In this document: piece after piece, positions 57,127-64,000 of the stretch | How the letters are laid out: the number at the start of each line of letters is the position of its first letter | Position numbering within the stretch: position 1 is the first letter of the stretch | DNA from: Salinimonas profundi | GTDB lineage: Bacteria; Pseudomonadota; Gammaproteobacteria; Enterobacterales; Alteromonadaceae | Direction of reading: 5' to 3' | NCBI RefSeq assembly: GCF_014750655.1 | Contig: NZ_JABBXD010000002.1 | Coordinates: forward strand, 263,284 to 327,283 | DNA length: 64,000 bases | The notes under the pieces: model-generated | What the model saw: only the letters and a program-made list of their open reading frames with translations | Database searches by the model: none | Told to the model about the DNA's origin: nothing | Program-made: the position numbers and the translations under genes

Positions 57127-57543
57127 AATCAATGGAAGGTGGGTAGGCCGTTACCTGACGTAAGAGTATTCGTGACAAAACCGGCCGTCGCTAAACAACC
57201 TGCGTGCAATGACATGAAGTACCGTGATAGTGATATTCTAGCCGGCAATCACTGACAGGACACTTGCGACTTGTGTTGGGTCCTTTTTGAACCCTGACAA
57301 AAGTTAACTTCGTTAGCACACAGGGAGCACGGATGGCATTTCACAAATTATTCTACCCGGCGCTGATACGTAGCTTATTAAGTCGTTGATGTGACTTACA
57401 ATTCACTAATCAGACAGATGAGAATGCTCTTGCTGCCCTTCCCTCTTATAGAATCAGCGCAGTTTAGCAGCCAGCGTACCGAAGCACTACTGATGCGCCT
57501 TATACCTTACCAATCAACATTTAAGATTGGTCAGTCGCTGGCG
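57127..57543 (-). other. 417-base gene-free stretch ending in a strong terminator; possible noncoding RNA
   Basis: No open frame of note on either strand, and none of 6S RNA, tmRNA, RNase P or SRP RNA signatures was recognised. A 7-bp inverted repeat (ACCAATC / GATTGGT) at 57509-57531 lies just after the thioesterase stop, and a GGGTTC-AAAAA-GGACCC hairpin is near 57279-57296 (minus strand). A TAGAAT-type -10 candidate is at 57242-57237 without a good -35. It could be a long 3' UTR or a separate small RNA. Confidence 0.35.
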
Positions 57544-57972
57544 TTAGTCGCCTGATTCTGACAATAAATTCAGGCTGCGCAACTCCTCATCGGTTTGCGT
57601 CTTCAGGCTTTCCAGCGTTTTACCGTGCGGTACAGGCTGGCGGGTTACCGGGTCAACCTTGACGAAGACTATATCATCTGCAAGACAGATAGTTTTCTTG
57701 GTTGCCTTGTTTCGGACCAGACAACTCACCGTAATTGAAGTACGCCCCACGCTTTTCGTTGCCAGCCCGAATTCAACGATATCGCCCTGCATTGCCGGCG
57801 ACTCAAAACTGATCTCACCAATATGCTTCGTAACCAGACAGTTAGTTTCCAGTTGGCATATTGCGTAGATGGCTGACTCTTCGTCTATCCATTCAAGGGC
57901 CCTGCCCCCGAATAAAGAGTCGGCATAGTTAAGATCATTGGGCATCACTAAACGGCGTGATAAGAAACGCAT
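57544..57972 (-). CDS. Acyl-CoA thioesterase, YciA-like hotdog fold
   Basis: 142 aa. The N-terminal RRLVMPNDLNYADSLFGGR block contains the conserved N-x-x-GG and catalytic Asp region (LEWIDEESAIYA) of YciA/BFIT-type thioesterases. It hydrolyses acyl-CoAs to free acids and CoA; substrate length is not evident. It is divergent from tmcA (61-base gap). Confidence 0.9.
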   Translation of the reverse strand: MRFLSRRLVMPNDLNYADSLFGGRALEWIDEESAIYAICQLETNCLVTKHIGEISFESPAMQGDIVEFGLATKSVGRTSITVSCLVRNKATKKTICLADDIVFVKVDPVTRQPVPHGKTLESLKTQTDEELRSLNLLSESGD

Positions 57973-58033
57973 TCGAATTCCTTCAGGTTATTAGGTTAAA
58001 CTTCACTTTTTATTATACGGCAAAAACGTAACG

Positions 58034-60088
58034 ATGGCTTTTAAGAACCTCATTGAATGGCTGAGTTTGCCACTGAGCGCGAATGCTGAAAACTACCACC
58101 GGCAGTTACTTTTATTTCAGACAGCACATACTGAAAAAACGCTGACGGAACTGACTGAGACATTACCTGCGACACTGTCTTGCGCGGTAATAAGTCACGA
58201 GGTTCGCGACTATGCGCACGCTGGCATCCATCAGTTTGCAATATCTGATTATAAAAAGGTCTTGGGACAAGAGTTTGATATTGGCATTTACGACGCGTTC
58301 TCGGGATTCAGACCCAGTGCCTTGCTTGCACTGGCCGGTACACTTCGCTTTTCGGGCCGGTTAATCATAGTTTGTCCCCCGCTTAAAAAATGGCCATCTC
58401 ATTCAAGTGTTGCGAAGCCCCATTATCTCAGCCACGGGTACTTCATTAATGAAAGCCTGTTTATCCGGCACATAACCGAAAAATTTATCGGGCATAGTGC
58501 GGTAAGCACTAATGACCATGAAAATGATGAACAGGTATTGCCGTTCAGGCATGTCTCTGATGCACAAAATCACACGTTAGGTCATGGCAAACAGCTCACT
58601 GATAGTCAGGACTACGCGATGCGTGAGGTTTTGCATTCTGTCGATACCGATATGCCGTTGACAGTAATTACTGCGCCCCGGGGCCGGGGCAAATCTGCGT
58701 TACTCGGGACCATCGCGGCGGCATTGCTCAATAAAACCTATAAACTGCTGCTGGTCAGCGCGCGGCATCATAGTCAGAACGTATTTTACCGCCACCTCGC
58801 AAGTACGCTTTCCTGCAGTAGCGAAGAAGCAAAAGCCTGCATCCAATGGACTGCGCCAGACAACCCGGTCGCCTATGATAATGATGCTGACATTCTTCTT
58901 ATTGATGAAGCAGCCTCTCTTCCGCTACCTGTGCTGATAGCATTAACTCAAAAGAACAAAAAATGTTTATTAACCACCACGACACTGGGTTTTGAAGGTT
59001 CCGGATTGGGCTTTCTACATAAGTTTTTACTTCCCCGTAAAGCCAAAGGTGAACTTCGTCACCTTACTTTAAAAGAGCCGGTTCGCTGGGCGAGTGACGA
59101 TCCGCTGGAAGCGGTTCTTGATGAGGCGCTTCTGTTTAGTAACTCGAATTTATTCCCTGAAAAAAATAACAAACCGCTCACAATCTCTCATGTTACTGCG
59201 ACGCAGCTGGACTCAACGGTACTTGCCCGCCTCTACCATCTGCTAAGCGATTCCCATTATCAAACCTCTCCGGATGATTTGATGCGATTAACTGATGCGC
59301 CTGACGTATCGTTTATTCTTGCCTACCAGAACGGTCTGCTTGTCGGCGCGGTTGTATTAAACCATGAAGGTGGCGAAAGACTGTCAGACTTGAGCGACAG
59401 CATTGCCCGAGGGAGCAGACGTGTGAAAGGCCACCTGAGTGCTCAAAGTCTTGCATTAATGACCGTAGATCCGTCCTTAGCCTGTGACGCGTATTGGCGC
59501 ATTAACCGGATAGCTGTACATGAGGAGTATCGAAGAAAGGGTATTGCCACGTCTATGCTGGAGTTTATAAGGGAAGATGCAATCAAAAACAACATCGACT
59601 GGCTGACAAGCTCCTACGCGTCAGCATCAGATGTAGATAATTTCTGGCAGCAGTCTGGTTTTACTTTAGTACGTGAGGGTAAGAAGCCGGATAAAGCAAG
59701 TGGTCAAATCAGTAAATTAGTGTTGAAACCGATAAGCCAGCGCGCTAAAGGCAAAAGGCAATTTCTGATAGATGTATTCTTTTTCGACTCAGCCGAGTCA
59801 TCTGAGGAAATCTATCGTGTAGCTCAGACGTTTGAAGCTAATTCCCTCATAACGGCCAGACTCAGGGCATATTTAAATGGCCATCGGTCACGTGAGTTGA
59901 CTGGAAATGCTTTTACCTATCTTGTATTAAACAACGCATCTTTATTATCAGAAGATGGTATAGCATTTAATTACATCGTGAATAGAAAATCACCAGAAGA
60001 AATCATTATCTTGCATCACTTAACTGGCAAAAAAGAATTCGAGAAAAGGTTATTTGAAGAAGCTCAGTTACTGTATACCGATAGCTGA
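58034..60088 (+). CDS. tmcA: tRNA(Met) cytidine acetyltransferase TmcA
   Basis: 684 aa (Escherichia coli YpfI/TmcA 671 aa). An RNA helicase-like domain has Walker A APRGRGKSALLG near residue 215 and Walker B LLIDEAASLPLP near 295. A GNAT domain follows (RINRIAVHEEYRRKGIATSM, about 490-510). It makes N4-acetylcytidine at the wobble position of elongator tRNA-Met using ATP and acetyl-CoA, which protects AUG decoding. Confidence 0.95.
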   Translation: MAFKNLIEWLSLPLSANAENYHRQLLLFQTAHTEKTLTELTETLPATLSCAVISHEVRDYAHAGIHQFAISDYKKVLGQEFDIGIYDAFSGFRPSALLALAGTLRFSGRLIIVCPPLKKWPSHSSVAKPHYLSHGYFINESLFIRHITEKFIGHSAVSTNDHENDEQVLPFRHVSDAQNHTLGHGKQLTDSQDYAMREVLHSVDTDMPLTVITAPRGRGKSALLGTIAAALLNKTYKLLLVSARHHSQNVFYRHLASTLSCSSEEAKACIQWTAPDNPVAYDNDADILLIDEAASLPLPVLIALTQKNKKCLLTTTTLGFEGSGLGFLHKFLLPRKAKGELRHLTLKEPVRWASDDPLEAVLDEALLFSNSNLFPEKNNKPLTISHVTATQLDSTVLARLYHLLSDSHYQTSPDDLMRLTDAPDVSFILAYQNGLLVGAVVLNHEGGERLSDLSDSIARGSRRVKGHLSAQSLALMTVDPSLACDAYWRINRIAVHEEYRRKGIATSMLEFIREDAIKNNIDWLTSSYASASDVDNFWQQSGFTLVREGKKPDKASGQISKLVLKPISQRAKGKRQFLIDVFFFDSAESSEEIYRVAQTFEANSLITARLRAYLNGHRSRELTGNAFTYLVLNNASLLSEDGIAFNYIVNRKSPEEIIILHHLTGKKEFEKRLFEEAQLLYTDS

Positions 60089-60143
60089 TTTGCAGATTAT
60101 GAGACTAGCTTTCTCATAGACTGGTAAACGATCAGTCAAAAAA

Positions 60144-60163
60144 AAGCCCCTGAACAGGGGCTT
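60144..60163. terminator. Bidirectional intrinsic terminator between tmcA and the TPR gene
   Basis: AAGCCCCTG-AA-CAGGGGCTT, a 9-bp stem. A run of eight A precedes it (U8 for the minus-strand TPR gene, whose stop is 6 bases away); CTTG follows on the plus strand, so it is strongest for the TPR gene. Confidence 0.85.
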
Positions 60164-60168
60164 CTTGA

Positions 60169-61470
60169 TTAAATATCGATTCCACGATTTTTGGCTTTTT
60201 CCTTAATATAAGGTTCCCATGCAACCGCGTTACGGCGCATGGAGCTTTCTTTCTTCGCCATCTGGTTATACTTCCAGGCCTGCTTGAAGTTCTCTTGGTA
60301 AAAGTATGCTTCCATCAAAGAGAAATAAATTTTCCCTTCTTCGTCTGCACCACGATCAAGAGCGTTGTTCAAGGCTTTAACAGCACCTTTATAATCTTCA
60401 GCTACTAAAAGAAGCGTGCCTTGCTTTTGGAAATCATCAGGATCCGAACTGATTTGGGCAGCTTTACCGTAGTAATTCGCCGCAATGTCGTAGTTCTTGG
60501 CCTGATGGAAAGAGTTGGCAATATTGCGCATAATTGACACATCTTTCTTTATATCACCTTTTTCCAAATGCTTTTCGAGGACTTTGGCCGCTTTATAGGG
60601 GATGCCATTGGTAGAGTATAATTGCGACAGATTTTTAAACTGCGCCTCTTTATCCAAATAACCCGCGTTATAAGCGATCTCCATCGTAGACAATGCATCG
60701 TCATAGTTTTCTACCAACATGTAAAAAACACCCAGCTGAGTCCACCAATTTGGATTCTCAGGGAACGTGTTGACAAGCGTTTCAGCAATTTCAACTGTTT
60801 CCGGATACATCTTGCGTTGATAGTACGACTGCAACTTCAATACATAAGGATTTTTGTTCGGCTTTTCATAAAGCTCAATCGCTCTGTTTGCCGGTTCAAT
60901 CACCTTATCAAGCTCTTTCGTCTCGAAATATGCCTGCGCCATACGAACATAGGTATCGGGATCTTCTTTACACGTAAAGTCCATCCACTCCTGATACCAG
61001 TTAATCGCTTCTTTGTAGTTCTCTTCACGTAAGTTCAGGTTTGCTACAAGCTTAAGCGTATTGGCATGCTCGCTATCGTTAAGAATCTTATCCTTAACCG
61101 CGTCGGTCAGATAACGCAACGCTTCGTCGGATTTATTTTCATCAGCAGCAAGCAAGTTACCAATGAATCGTCCAACATAAGCTTTATCAAAGTCGTCGGA
61201 CGTTTCGATATCATAAAGAATATCTAACGCTTCCTGCACTTTATCTTCGTTATAAGCTTCAAATGCTTTTTGAACTTTCTTGCCCGCACGTTCGCCAACC
61301 AGCTTAGTTTTACCCTTTTCATATCCAGGACAAACTACAGGTCCGCTGCTTGGCTTACTTTGCTTCGCCTGATTTGATTCCTGCGCCATCAATGGTGCAC
61401 TTACCGTAGATGCAATTCCCATCACCAAAGCAAGGGCTGACATTTTGAATGAATGTTTCATCATGATCAT
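60169..61470 (-). CDS. Periplasmic TPR protein of the TonB2-type cluster
   Basis: 433 aa from the ATG at 61470 that overlaps the tonB stop (ATGA); ATGs at 61464 and 61461 are alternatives with better Shine-Dalgarno spacing. A signal peptide ends near SAPLMAQ. The rest is helical tetratricopeptide repeats ([49 protein letters not shown]). Such a TPR gene often follows ttpC-exbB-exbD-tonB in Alteromonadales and vibrios. It probably assists the TonB complex, but its role is not established. Confidence 0.88.
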   Translation of the reverse strand: MIMMKHSFKMSALALVMGIASTVSAPLMAQESNQAKQSKPSSGPVVCPGYEKGKTKLVGERAGKKVQKAFEAYNEDKVQEALDILYDIETSDDFDKAYVGRFIGNLLAADENKSDEALRYLTDAVKDKILNDSEHANTLKLVANLNLREENYKEAINWYQEWMDFTCKEDPDTYVRMAQAYFETKELDKVIEPANRAIELYEKPNKNPYVLKLQSYYQRKMYPETVEIAETLVNTFPENPNWWTQLGVFYMLVENYDDALSTMEIAYNAGYLDKEAQFKNLSQLYSTNGIPYKAAKVLEKHLEKGDIKKDVSIMRNIANSFHQAKNYDIAANYYGKAAQISSDPDDFQKQGTLLLVAEDYKGAVKALNNALDRGADEEGKIYFSLMEAYFYQENFKQAWKYNQMAKKESSMRRNAVAWEPYIKEKAKNRGIDI

Positions 61471-62078
61471 TGCTCCAGTTTGAAGTCTAGCTGTACAAAC
61501 ATATCAGGCTGTTTGACACGCTTGCCTTCAACAATTTTTGGCTTGTACTTCCACTTGCTAAGCGCACGACGGGCTTCACGATCAAAGATACGCTTAGGAT
61601 CTGCATCGATAACTTCGATGTCTTCAACGCCGCCCTGTTCGTTGATAGTAAAAGATAATTTTACCCATCCTTCACGACCATCACGGGCTGCCTGAGGTGG
61701 ATACTTAGGATCGATCCGAACAATTGGTGTTGCCTCACCGTCCTGTTGCATCGCACCTACAGCACCAATACTGGCACCTACGTCACCGGTATCAATAGCA
61801 CCAACATTCAGACTAAACCCACCAGCATCTGGCTCAGCCGCATCCGGCTCTACCGGCTGCTGCTTAGGCGGCTGTTGCGGTGGCGGCGGTGGTGGAGGCG
61901 GTGTACGCTGACGAGTTTGCGTATCTGCCTCAGGTTCCTGCATGACCACATCGATGACAGGTGCATCAGGAATTTCATCTGCCGGGCGGTTTGAATTTTC
62001 AATCAGCTTGGCCATCAGGACAAACAAACCAAAAGCAACCGCGGCACCTAATAATATAGAAACGATAAATCGAACCAT
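61467..62078 (-). CDS. tonB: TonB2-type energy transducer
   Basis: 203 aa. One N-terminal membrane helix ([21 protein letters not shown]) is followed by a short periplasmic linker with a proline run (PPPPPPPP) and Gln/Pro-rich spacer, then the C-terminal TonB domain with [15 protein letters not shown] and the final [15 protein letters not shown] strand. It is shorter than Escherichia coli TonB, as in TonB2 systems. It transmits proton-motive force to outer-membrane receptors such as those encoded in this window. Confidence 0.95.
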   Translation of the reverse strand: MVRFIVSILLGAAVAFGLFVLMAKLIENSNRPADEIPDAPVIDVVMQEPEADTQTRQRTPPPPPPPPQQPPKQQPVEPDAAEPDAGGFSLNVGAIDTGDVGASIGAVGAMQQDGEATPIVRIDPKYPPQAARDGREGWVKLSFTINEQGGVEDIEVIDADPKRIFDREARRALSKWKYKPKIVEGKRVKQPDMFVQLDFKLEQ

Positions 62079-62079
62079 C

Positions 62080-62478
62080 TTATCCCCTTGCTGCTACTGA
62101 TATGCGATCAACACCCGCAGCTTTAATCTGGTCCATCACTTTCACAACAGTACCATGCTTAGCCTTAACGTCGGCCTGGATGATGACATAATCAGTCGGC
62201 TGCTCCGTCAACAACCGCTCGATGTTAGCTCTGACACTATCAACAGCCACTTCGCGCTTGTCCAACCACACACTACCATCGTCAGTGATAGCGACGAAGA
62301 TATTGGCGTTTTTGCGCATTGAGGCCTGATCTGCATCAGGTTTATTAACTTCAATACCTGCTTCTTTTACGAAAACAGTAGTAACGATGAAGAAAATTAG
62401 CATGATGAATACAACGTCAAGCATCGGCGTCATATCGATCTGTGCATCTTCCTCTTCTGTTCTGACTTTCCGCGCCAT
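62080..62478 (-). CDS. exbD: Biopolymer transport protein ExbD
   Basis: 132 aa with one N-terminal membrane helix carrying the proton-path Asp ([16 protein letters not shown]) and a periplasmic domain. It pairs with ExbB. It is 1 base upstream of tonB and 11 bases downstream of exbB on the same strand. Confidence 0.95.
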   Translation of the reverse strand: MARKVRTEEEDAQIDMTPMLDVVFIMLIFFIVTTVFVKEAGIEVNKPDADQASMRKNANIFVAITDDGSVWLDKREVAVDSVRANIERLLTEQPTDYVIIQADVKAKHGTVVKVMDQIKAAGVDRISVAARG

Positions 62479-62489
62479 AATATCTCTCT

Positions 62490-63014
62490 CTAGTGATGTG
62501 GCAGGCTATCGACCAAGCCCTCTCGAGCCATTTTTGCTTTGGCTTCAAGACGTGAACTGATAAATAGACCTGACAATGCTGCAACCATTCCAGCCATAGT
62601 TGGAATTGTCGCCATCGAAATACCAGAAGCCATCAAACGAGCATTACTAGTACCTTGCGTTGCCATGGTTTCGAAAACGCTAATCATTCCAGTTACTGTT
62701 CCCAGCAGACCAATTAACGGGCACATGGCCACTAATGTCCGAATGATGAGCATACGGGCGTCCAAATCATCAGACGCTTGGGAGATCCAGGCTTCACGGA
62801 TTCTATGCGCATACCAAGAGGTCGTATCAGAGCGGGCATCCCATCTGGTGATGATGTCTTTCTTCACCTTAGGAAAGACCGCCGTGATATACCAGTAGCG
62901 CTCTATCATTAATACCCACATAAGAAAGAGCGCGGCAGCGACAAAATAAAGAACGTCGCCGCCGGTAGCGATAAATTCCCTGACAGATTCCCATAATCCA
63001 ATCAGGCTATTCAT
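62490..63014 (-). CDS. exbB: Biopolymer transport protein ExbB (TonB2 type)
   Basis: 174 aa from the ATG at 63014, one base after the ttpC stop; a longer in-frame start at 63104 lies in ttpC. It is a MotA/TolQ/ExbB proton-channel protein with three membrane helices; the MCPLIGLLGTVTGMISVF and STNARLMASGISMA-type segments are characteristic. Shorter than Escherichia coli ExbB, typical of ExbB2. Confidence 0.94.
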   Translation of the reverse strand: MNSLIGLWESVREFIATGGDVLYFVAAALFLMWVLMIERYWYITAVFPKVKKDIITRWDARSDTTSWYAHRIREAWISQASDDLDARMLIIRTLVAMCPLIGLLGTVTGMISVFETMATQGTSNARLMASGISMATIPTMAGMVAALSGLFISSRLEAKAKMAREGLVDSLPHH

Positions 63015-63015
63015 A

Positions 63016-64000
63016 TTACGCTTTCTCCGCCTCTGTGTGCGCTGCAATAATACCTGCAGTCTGCTCGTCGAGGATATGGATGATTGATTTGCTGCGAGAG
63101 GCAACGATACTGTGAGTCAGAATCAGAGGCAGTGCAGCGATGATACCTTGTGCTGTTGTTACAAGAGCCATTGAGATACTACCAGCCATCAGACGCGGGT
63201 CGCCTGTACCAAACAGAGTAATAGACTGGAACGTTGCAATCATACCCAATACTGTTCCTAACAGACCAAGTAATGGTGCGATAGCAGCAAAGATCTTAAT
63301 AACATTGATACCACTTTCGATCGATGGCAATTCTTTCAGGATTGCTTCGTCGAGTTTCAGCTCAAGGTTTTCAGCATCTGAATGCTTGTTCTCTTGATAA
63401 ACTTTCAGGATGCGACCCAGAGGGTTACCTGAAGACGGGTTACCAGGATTTTTCAGCTGAGACTTAATTTTACTACCTGTTACGTACAGGGTAACCAGCT
63501 TATAGACACCAATTAACAGACCGATGATTAACATTGCAGTAATGGTGTAACCAACCGGACCACCCGCATGATAACGTTCCATTAATGTGGCTTTTTCTTT
63601 CAACAGACCCAGGATAGCGCCTTGAGATGGGTCAGCATAGAACGGAACGGTTCCTGATGTTGCTTCCGCCATTTCCTCAGCAGAAGAAACAAGGTAGCCT
63701 TCAGGTTGACGGCCAAGAGGCTGAACTACATCGTTCTCAGCGTCATAGGCAAGGTAACCTTCTTTACCAACCAGGTTGAAAGTACCTACGCGAACAATTT
63801 CCTGCTCGCTGCTACCGCCGTCAAGGTTAACAACTTCTGTTGTAAAACGATCAACCTGACCACCTTGTGTCATTTCAGTTTGTAACGCGAACCACAGGTC
63901 TTCAAGTTCCTGAATGTTAGGCAGACCTTTTGACTCTTCCGACATTTCAGCCAGGAAGTCATCACGGTCCGGGTACTGTGCACTAACAATAGAGGTAGAG
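63016..64000 (-). CDS. TtpC-like MotA/TolQ/ExbB proton-channel protein (partial, 5' end beyond window)
   Basis: The open frame continues to the window edge, so the N terminus is missing; 327 codons are visible. The C-terminal part has the ExbB channel segments (IAPLLGLLGTVLGMIATFQS, PRLMAGSISMALVTT), and the N-terminal visible part is a periplasmic, polar domain (FNLVGKEGYLAYDAEND). A long periplasmic region fused to an ExbB-like channel defines TtpC of Vibrio TonB2 systems. It leads the ttpC-exbB-exbD-tonB-TPR cluster. Confidence 0.9.
   Translation of the reverse strand, partial: STSIVSAQYPDRDDFLAEMSEESKGLPNIQELEDLWFALQTEMTQGGQVDRFTTEVVNLDGGSSEQEIVRVGTFNLVGKEGYLAYDAENDVVQPLGRQPEGYLVSSAEEMAEATSGTVPFYADPSQGAILGLLKEKATLMERYHAGGPVGYTITAMLIIGLLIGVYKLVTLYVTGSKIKSQLKNPGNPSSGNPLGRILKVYQENKHSDAENLELKLDEAILKELPSIESGINVIKIFAAIAPLLGLLGTVLGMIATFQSITLFGTGDPRLMAGSISMALVTTAQGIIAALPLILTHSIVASRSKSIIHILDEQTAGIIAAHTEAEKA

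Noticed and set aside
57127-57543. 6S RNA, tmRNA, RNase P or SRP RNA
   Set aside because: None of the conserved core sequences of these RNAs could be found on either strand.
1-64000. CRISPR array, prophage, insertion sequence or integron
   Set aside because: No regularly spaced repeats, transposase, integrase or phage structural genes were seen; gene order is that of a core chromosome.

Overview
The window looks like a chromosomal segment of a marine gammaproteobacterium of the order Alteromonadales (Alteromonas/Salinimonas/Lacimicrobium-like). This rests on conserved gene orders and protein types: rsxCDGE-nth, tatABC, metR/metE, motY beside rnt, the sodB type, prkA-yeaH-spoVR, smrB/prmB-aroC, prfB-lysS, prfC-argS, holD-rimI, and a TonB2-type cluster with a TtpC-like protein and a TPR protein. 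The content is mostly core metabolism and translation. I saw no prophage, integrase, insertion sequence, CRISPR array or rRNA operon.

Layout. 1-3.2 kb (+): end of the Rnf/Rsx electron-transport operon, then endonuclease III. 3.3-6.9 kb (-): tatABC, followed by a Tat-exported PhoX-type phosphatase and a PEP-CTERM surface protein. 7.5-15.8 kb: a secreted esterase, metR/metE, glpQ, motY, rnt, a 2-Cys peroxiredoxin and bfd with a Fur-like site. 15.8-23.2 kb (-): two closely related TonB-dependent receptors, one with and one without an STN signalling domain, flanking a FecI-type sigma factor and a FecR anti-sigma factor. The sigma gene is frameshifted in an A8 tract. 23.5-29.9 kb: grxD, sodB and the prkA-yeaH-spoVR stress operon. 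29.9-34.9 kb: a secreted beta-propeller protein, an MFS permease, aroC, prmB, smrB and a 40-residue membrane protein behind a near-consensus FNR site. 35.2-40.5 kb (-): a transglycosylase-like lipoprotein, gshA and an M16 peptidase. 40.7-42.9 kb (+): an HPt protein, a pseudouridine synthase and panE. 42.8-49.6 kb (-): lysS, prfB with its programmed frameshift, an FMN reductase, argS and prfC. 49.9-53.1 kb (-): a degenerate glycosidase-like lipoprotein, rimI, holD and tRNA-Trp. 53.2-57.0 kb (-): a TPP-riboswitch-controlled thiamine salvage operon (TonB receptor, thiamine-binding protein, PnuT-like transporter, kinase). 57.5-64 kb: a thioesterase, tmcA, and a TonB/ExbD/ExbB/TtpC/TPR cluster that runs off the right edge.

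How the parts fit. Three TonB-dependent receptors and a complete TonB2-like energy-transducing cluster lie in one window. The thiamine operon can be read as an outer membrane to kinase route under TPP control. The most unusual sequence-level observations are the A8 frameshift in the ECF sigma gene, a riboswitch expression platform whose alternative pairings can be read by eye, an intrinsic terminator inside the panE coding region, and a candidate FNR-controlled 40-residue membrane protein.
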